This document shows, piece by piece, positions 46,270 to 46,545 of a DNA stretch of 46,545 nucleotides. A program made the position numbers and the translations under genes. This DNA comes from a virus. Each line of letters starts with the position of its first letter. The first letter of the stretch is position 1. Location of the stretch: positions 1-46,545 of IMG/VR virus record IMGVR_UViG_3300020192_000020. One strand, 5' to 3'. The notes below the pieces were generated by a model. It ran no database searches and was not told the origin of the DNA. It saw only the letters and a program-made list of their open reading frames with translations.

Positions 46270-46545
46270 ACGGGATCCGGATCTTTCCTGACACCAGCGC
46301 ACCGCGCTCCCGGTCCAGCGTCCAGAGGTCGACGTCGGCGTGCTGCATGCAGGTCTTCAGCGACGCGTACCAGTCGCCGGAGATGCGGACGTGTGGGTAG
46401 CCACCGGCTACGGCGGCTTCCACTTGCTCGCGGAGCAGCTCGCCCGATAGCGTGTCCGCCCATCCCACGGCGATGTCCGACGTCCACCCGATCGACGCCT
46501 CGGGCGGCGCCTCGGGTACGACATCAAGCAGCTGGAAGCATACGC
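46250..46545 (-). CDS. Junction-spanning hypothetical protein (3' part)
   Basis: Continuation of the leftward gene that begins at 430 on the other edge; it runs from the right edge to the stop at 46250. The last 72 residues read from MGWADTLSGELLREQVEA through VRISGDWYASLKTCMQHADV to KRRGR. Together with the left part the protein has 162 residues. The frame is preserved exactly across the terminal repeat, with one silent difference. Confidence 0.8.
   Translation of the reverse strand, partial: VCFQLLDVVPEAPPEASIGWTSDIAVGWADTLSGELLREQVEAAVAGGYPHVRISGDWYASLKTCMQHADVDLWTLDRERGALVSGKIRIPFKRRGR
46309..46545. repeat. Terminal overlap, right copy
   Basis: Repeat of 1-237, one mismatch at 46418 (T instead of C). 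See left copy. Confidence 0.93.

Noticed and set aside
1-46545. Temperate lifestyle
   Set aside because: No integrase, excisionase, partition or recognisable repressor gene was found, although small unknown genes could hide a repressor.

Overview
The window is an essentially complete genome of a tailed phage with a contractile tail (myovirus morphotype) and high-GC DNA. The evidence is a full virion module (small and large terminase, portal, head-morphogenesis protein, protease/scaffold, major capsid, adaptors, tail sheath, tail tube, frameshifted chaperone, tape measure, compact baseplate, fibres) and a separate replication module. No integrase, excisionase or recognisable CI-type repressor is seen, which suggests a virulent phage. 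The last 237 bases repeat the first 237 with one mismatch, and one leftward gene reads straight across that junction. The molecule is therefore circular as assembled: a circularly permuted genome, or less likely one with short terminal repeats. Sigma70-like promoters, a peptidoglycan amidase and the base composition fit a high-GC bacterial host, but the host cannot be named from sequence alone.

Layout. (1) 450-14592, rightward: neck, sheath (DUF3383 type), tube (DUF3277 type), tail-assembly chaperone with a -1 frameshift, short tape measure, a small baseplate resembling that of cyanophage Pam3 (Dit-like adaptor, plug, hub, Gp138-type spike, gp25-like, gpJ-like, DUF2612-like), a collagen-like fibre, Mtd_N-type and further fibre genes, then small membrane proteins likely for lysis. 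(2) 28556 down to 14594, leftward: one long, tightly overlapped replication operon with a CCGAG-palindrome promoter, primase-helicase, PD-(D/E)XK nuclease, Orn-like exonuclease, SNF2 helicase, probable ssDNA-binding protein, family A DNA polymerase, RuvC-like resolvase, dNTP hydrolase-like protein, Dam-type methylase, a tiny membrane peptide and the amidase endolysin. (3) 28557-29142: non-coding, with nine-base iterons and an AT-rich stretch, the likely replication origin between divergent operons. (4) 29143-35800, rightward: a proteasome-like (Ntn) peptidase, a metallophosphoesterase and then a dense island of small genes driven by three copies of one promoter/leader element. (5) 35797-42736, rightward: packaging and head genes. 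(6) 42786-45190: mostly leftward small genes (ASCH-like, zinc-ribbon, DUF6197-like) inserted in the head module, followed by the last head-tail connector genes (45234-46269) and the leftward gene that crosses the junction.

The most unusual content is RNA-like. Three tandem units at 27092-27431 each combine a tRNA acceptor/T-arm minihelix (12 paired bases, canonical seven-base T-loop), a run of NNGGC pentamers (31 of 32 keep GGC) and a small hairpin. A separate three-armed tRNA-like fold (20074-20123) fills the gap between two genes of the same operon and pairs the Shine-Dalgarno sequence of the next gene. The three promoter/leader copies at 31634, 33715 and 34776 keep two hairpins through paired base changes. 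Together these suggest an RNA-processing or translational control layer built on truncated tRNA mimics, and a promoter-duplicated early or accessory island.
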